Shown: positions 37,437-39,653 of the stretch, piece after piece | Position numbering within the stretch: position 1 is the first letter of the stretch | How the letters are laid out: each line of letters starts with the position of its first letter | NCBI GenBank assembly: GCA_002449555.1 | Contig: DJXA01000048.1 | Coordinates: 1-39,653 of the forward strand | From: Atopobiaceae bacterium UBA7016 | GTDB taxonomy: Bacteria; Actinomycetota; Coriobacteriia; Coriobacteriales; Atopobiaceae | DNA: 39,653 nt | Reading direction: 5' to 3' | Program-made: the position numbers and the translations under genes | Notes under the pieces: generated by a model | Seen by the model: the letters and a program-made list of their open reading frames with translations, nothing else | Told to the model about the DNA's origin: nothing | Databases searched by the model: none

Positions 37437-38588
37437 ATGTCCATCCGCGAGATACGCCCGCGCGTGTGGGAGGTGCGCAAGACCCACGGCCACCGCGAGG
37501 ACGGCAGGCCGCGCACGCTCTACAAGACTGTGCATGGCTCCCACGCCGACGCCGTGGCCGCAGAGGCCGCGCTGACGGCCCAGATGGCTGCGGAGCCGAC
37601 GCTTGGCCGTGGCACGACCCTGCGGGCCGTCTGGGGTGCCTACAGCGGTTCCAGGGGGCAGAGGCTCGCGCCCAAGACGCTGAGCGTATACACGTGGGTC
37701 ATGGGGCGATACTGGCTCCCGATGATGGGCGACATGGACGTGTCTGCGATCACGAGGGCCGACGTTCAGCGCGAGCTGCTGAACAGCGGCTGGTCGCGCG
37801 CGACGGCCATACGCAACAGGCGCGTGCTCTCCACGGTGCTCACGTGGGCGGTCAACGAGGGCTGGCTGCGCGAGAACCCCATCCGCGTCGGCGGCTTCGA
37901 GTACCCGCAGGCCGACGAGCCTGACTACGACGCAGACCCCTTCGCGGCCATAGAGGGCGGGCGCGACGTGTGGGGCGCTCAGGTGGCGCTCGCGGCCATG
38001 CCGAGGATGCGCGGGCTGGCATTGGAGCCTGCGTGGCTGATGTGCGTGGGGGCCGGGCTTCGCGTGGAGGAGGCGCTTGCCATACGCCGCGCCGACGTGC
38101 GCAGGGTGGAGATCGGCCCGCGCGAGGTGACCCAGCTCGCGGTGCACCACGCCGTGCCCGACGTGGGCGGCAGGAGGGCCACCAAGACGGCCAAGGGCAA
38201 CCGCGTGGTCGGCATGGTCGAGCCGTTCGGCTCTAGGCTCTGGGAGATTGCCGAGCCGATGGCCGAGCGCCTAGACCCCGTGTGCAAGGTCACGCCGTCA
38301 CGCCAGAACAAGCTGTGGCGTCTCTACTTCGAGGAGCCTCCCGCCGAGTGGCACCCGCGCATGGCAGAGTCACGCAAGGCGCAGGGGCGGCTGTTCGGGC
38401 TTCCGTACATACCGCTCTCGCGCATGAGGGCTACCCACGCCACGCTGATGCAGGAGGCTGGCGTCCCCGACGCGGTGAACAGCCTGTACCACGGCCACTC
38501 CGACGAGGTGGCCTACAGCCACTACCGCCGACCAGACCTCGACGCGGCGGCGGCAAAGACGAGCGACTGGCTTGAGCTGGTCGGGTAG
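37437..38588 (+). CDS. int: Tyrosine integrase
   Basis: This 383-residue protein starts MSIREIRPRVWEVRKTHGHR. It has an N-terminal AP2-like arm-binding part, a SAM-like core-binding domain (60-160), and a catalytic domain with CVGAGLRVEEAL (Arg I), TKTAKGNRVV (Lys), SRMRATHATLM (box II, with Ser where His is usual), HGHSDE (His) and YSHYRRPD with the Tyr nucleophile. It points at an attP carrying a tRNA-Pro 3' end 150 bp downstream, so it integrates the phage at a tRNA-Pro gene. The start is 2 bp after the zinc-ribbon gene. Confidence 0.93.
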   Translation: MSIREIRPRVWEVRKTHGHREDGRPRTLYKTVHGSHADAVAAEAALTAQMAAEPTLGRGTTLRAVWGAYSGSRGQRLAPKTLSVYTWVMGRYWLPMMGDMDVSAITRADVQRELLNSGWSRATAIRNRRVLSTVLTWAVNEGWLRENPIRVGGFEYPQADEPDYDADPFAAIEGGRDVWGAQVALAAMPRMRGLALEPAWLMCVGAGLRVEEALAIRRADVRRVEIGPREVTQLAVHHAVPDVGGRRATKTAKGNRVVGMVEPFGSRLWEIAEPMAERLDPVCKVTPSRQNKLWRLYFEEPPAEWHPRMAESRKAQGRLFGLPYIPLSRMRATHATLMQEAGVPDAVNSLYHGHSDEVAYSHYRRPDLDAAAAKTSDWLELVG

Positions 38589-38691
38589 TTGCGCGATTGA
38601 TGTAGGTATATACAACTTTTTATATCGGTTCTTGGCCGTTTGGGTACCTCTAGATGGCGATTTGGGTCATTTTGGGTTTCACCTTTAAATA

Positions 38692-38730
38692 ATTAAAATA
38701 AAAGCAGGCCAGACACCATGCCTGACCTGC
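38692..38730 (-). terminator. Terminator next to attP
   Basis: GCAGGTCAG pairs with CTGGCCTGC on the minus strand (38704-38730, one mismatch), followed by TTTTATTTT. It blocks leftward transcription from the attP side into the back of int. The interval 38589-38690 after int is AT-rich and gene-free, suitable as an integrase arm region. Confidence 0.75.
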
Positions 38731-38738
38731 GGATATTC

Positions 38739-38784
38739 TGGTCGGGGCGACTGGATTCGAACCAGCGACCCTCTGCTCCCAAAA
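38739..38784 (-). other. attP core: 3' 46 nt of a tRNA-Pro gene
   Basis: The minus strand reads from an anticodon loop TTTGGGA through AGCAGAGGG, a T-arm with TTCGAAT and the 3' acceptor CGCCCCG-A-CCA, matching tRNA-Pro with anticodon TGG from the loop onward. The 5' half is absent, so it is a recombination core, not a gene. GACCTGC words at 38723-38729, 38814-38820 and 38862-38868 flank it as possible integrase arm sites. Confidence 0.88.
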
Positions 38785-39069
38785 GTGCCTGATTTGGCAC
38801 CTGCAATGGCCCTGACCTGCCTTTTCTATCCTAAACTTTCCCCAACTTACCCGATGGCGACCTGCGGCTTTTCGCGCGATGTGGGTTGTTTGGGGTTAGA
38901 TATATATATTAGTAGGGTGCACGCTGCCAGACAGAGTGAGACAACAAAGCCCGCCGCTTTCGACACGACGGGCAAGGCATGCGCGGGAATTGTGCCGGAC
39001 GAGCATCCCGCATCGCTCGCTATGGCTGGCCGCTGCGCATGCGGCCACCATGCCTGAGACGATTGTAAC

Positions 39070-39268
39070 AAAAAAGAGCCGCCCCCACGCATGGGGACGG
39101 CTCGCCGCTTGGCCGAAGCGTACACGGCCCGGATTGTCTGGACGCGCGATTCTGGAATAAGGCCAGCCCCCGTCGTAGCTTCGGCGCTAGCAACCTAGCA
39201 CTACGCTCGCGCGATGAAACACCCGCGAGAGTTTGCGTGGCTCGGCCATAGGCATCGCGGGTTCGCCG
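39070..39268 (-). ncRNA. Candidate structured non-coding RNA beside attP
   Basis: A perfect -10 TATAAT (39280-39275) with a fair -35 TCGAAA 17 nt upstream reads leftward into 190-200 nt without a convincing gene, ending at hairpin 39076-39103 (GAGCCG plus CCCC/GGGG) and a T run. Internal stems: TGGCCgAGCC/GGCTGGCC, CTCTCGCG/CGCGCGAG, CGTAG/CTACG and GGCCG/CGGCC. It does not match tmRNA, RNase P or SRP motifs that I know. The rest of 38785-39069 is gene-free. Confidence 0.55.
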
Positions 39269-39388
39269 CTTTCCATTATAACGCAATGCACGGAAGTTTC
39301 GATTTCGTCCCTTAGATGTGCCGCAACGGGCCAAATCAGGCGAAAACAGCGCAACGAATCGACTAATCGGCTGATTAACTGTAAACGC

Positions 39389-39420
39389 AAAAAAGGCCCC
39401 CACCCCGCAGGGTGAGGGCC
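39389..39420 (-). terminator. Intrinsic terminator at the end of the late operon
   Basis: GGCCCTCACCC pairs with GGGTGGGGGCC around TGCG on the minus strand (one mismatch), followed by a six-T run at 39394-39389. It closes the transcript of the small zinc-ribbon gene and separates it from the ncRNA promoter. Confidence 0.88.
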
Positions 39421-39426
39421 AAAGCG

Positions 39427-39594
39427 TTACTTACCGTTACTGTGCCGCCGTTCGATGGCGAGGTAGATGGTCTCGCGGTGCAGGCAATTGGCGCAGAGCA
39501 CGTCAACCGTGCGCGTGCGCCCGTCCGTCCACTCCGTGTCCCACAGCGGCTCCATCGCGTGACGGCAGTTTGGGCATTGTATGTCGATGATCAC
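39427..39594 (-). CDS. Small zinc-ribbon phage protein
   Basis: The frame gives 55 residues from a GTG at 39594 that overlaps the upstream TGA. IDIQCPNCRHAMEPLWDTEW and TVDVLCANCLHRETIYLAIE form a CxxC/CxxC zinc ribbon. It is phage-like in style and direction, ends just before a terminator, and therefore marks viral DNA to the right of attP. Function unknown. Confidence 0.75.
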   Translation of the reverse strand: MIIDIQCPNCRHAMEPLWDTEWTDGRTRTVDVLCANCLHRETIYLAIERRHSNGK

Positions 39595-39653
39595 AGCATC
39601 AGCCGCCCGTAGCTGCCGTCGTGCTCGTGGTTGGTCTGCACGTCGGTGAGCAT
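39591..39653 (-). CDS. 3' end of an upstream gene cut by the window
   Basis: The last 20 codons before a TGA at 39591 (ending GSYGRLML) are open to the window edge. The edge happens to coincide with an ATG, so it might be a mini-gene, but it is more likely the C-terminus of a gene that continues outside. GTGA overlap couples it to the zinc-ribbon gene. Confidence 0.45.
   Translation of the reverse strand: MLTDVQTNHEHDGSYGRLML

Noticed and set aside
37365..38150. 261-codon minus-strand frame inside the integrase gene
   Set aside because: No ribosome site and compositionally biased; the integrase motifs on the plus strand are decisive.
38739..38784. A functional tRNA-Pro gene
   Set aside because: Only the part from the anticodon loop to CCA is present; upstream sequence cannot form D-arm or 5' acceptor, so it is an attachment core.
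1..39653. Direct circular closure of the window ends
   Set aside because: Joining 39653 to 1 continues the SGNH fibre frame into an Arg-rich run with no resemblance to hydrolase sequence, so some sequence is missing between the ends.
1..39653. Diversity-generating retroelement acting on the fibre genes
   Set aside because: No reverse transcriptase or template/variable repeat pair was seen in the window.

Overview
The window is most of the genome of a temperate, high-GC siphovirus, probably of an actinobacterial gut host. Coriobacteriia is my inference from the GC-rich coding style, the tail and head gene families and the tRNA-Pro attachment site; no host gene is visible to prove it. Almost everything reads on the minus strand. 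The exceptions are a lysogeny module (36903-38588) and an odd four-gene island (18720-20689).

Layout, following minus-strand transcription from the right. The lambda-like switch is at 36760-36902, with divergent promoters and three ACAGA-type palindromes between two small Cro/C1-like HTH proteins. Plus-strand repressor, zinc-ribbon membrane protein and tyrosine integrase follow, then an attP carrying the 3' 46 nt of a tRNA-Pro gene (38739-38784). The early minus-strand operon (36759 down to 21429) holds small DNA-binding proteins, RusA, an AAA ATPase, a DUF669-like SSB-type protein, many translationally coupled small accessory genes, an AEP-like primase, a RepA-like hexameric helicase and a small-terminase candidate. 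One tRNA-like gene (32605-32686) is embedded in it.

The late operon follows: serine recombinase, large terminase, portal, scaffold, major capsid, four head-tail joining proteins, tail tube, frameshifted tail chaperones, tape measure, distal tail protein, baseplate/spike protein, tail fibre, and an SGNH-hydrolase fibre cut by the window edge. Lysis genes are not visible and would lie beyond position 1. Phage-like minus-strand genes also lie to the right of attP (39427-39653), so both window ends look viral. This suits a circular or excised phage genome with a short missing segment better than a chromosomal prophage junction.

The most unusual features are: (1) the small terminase is separated from the large terminase by about 4 kb containing a serine recombinase, an HTH protein and a lower-GC plus-strand island of unrecognised genes, two of them strongly acidic; (2) a strong terminator hairpin whose 3' arm is also the ribosome-binding site of the large terminase gene; (3) a 14-nt sequence repeated 4-5 nt after three different late-gene stop codons, each time followed by a hairpin; (4) three 400-730 bp gene-free tracts of degenerate short-word repeats; (5) a roughly 200-nt promoter-to-terminator non-coding transcript candidate next to attP.
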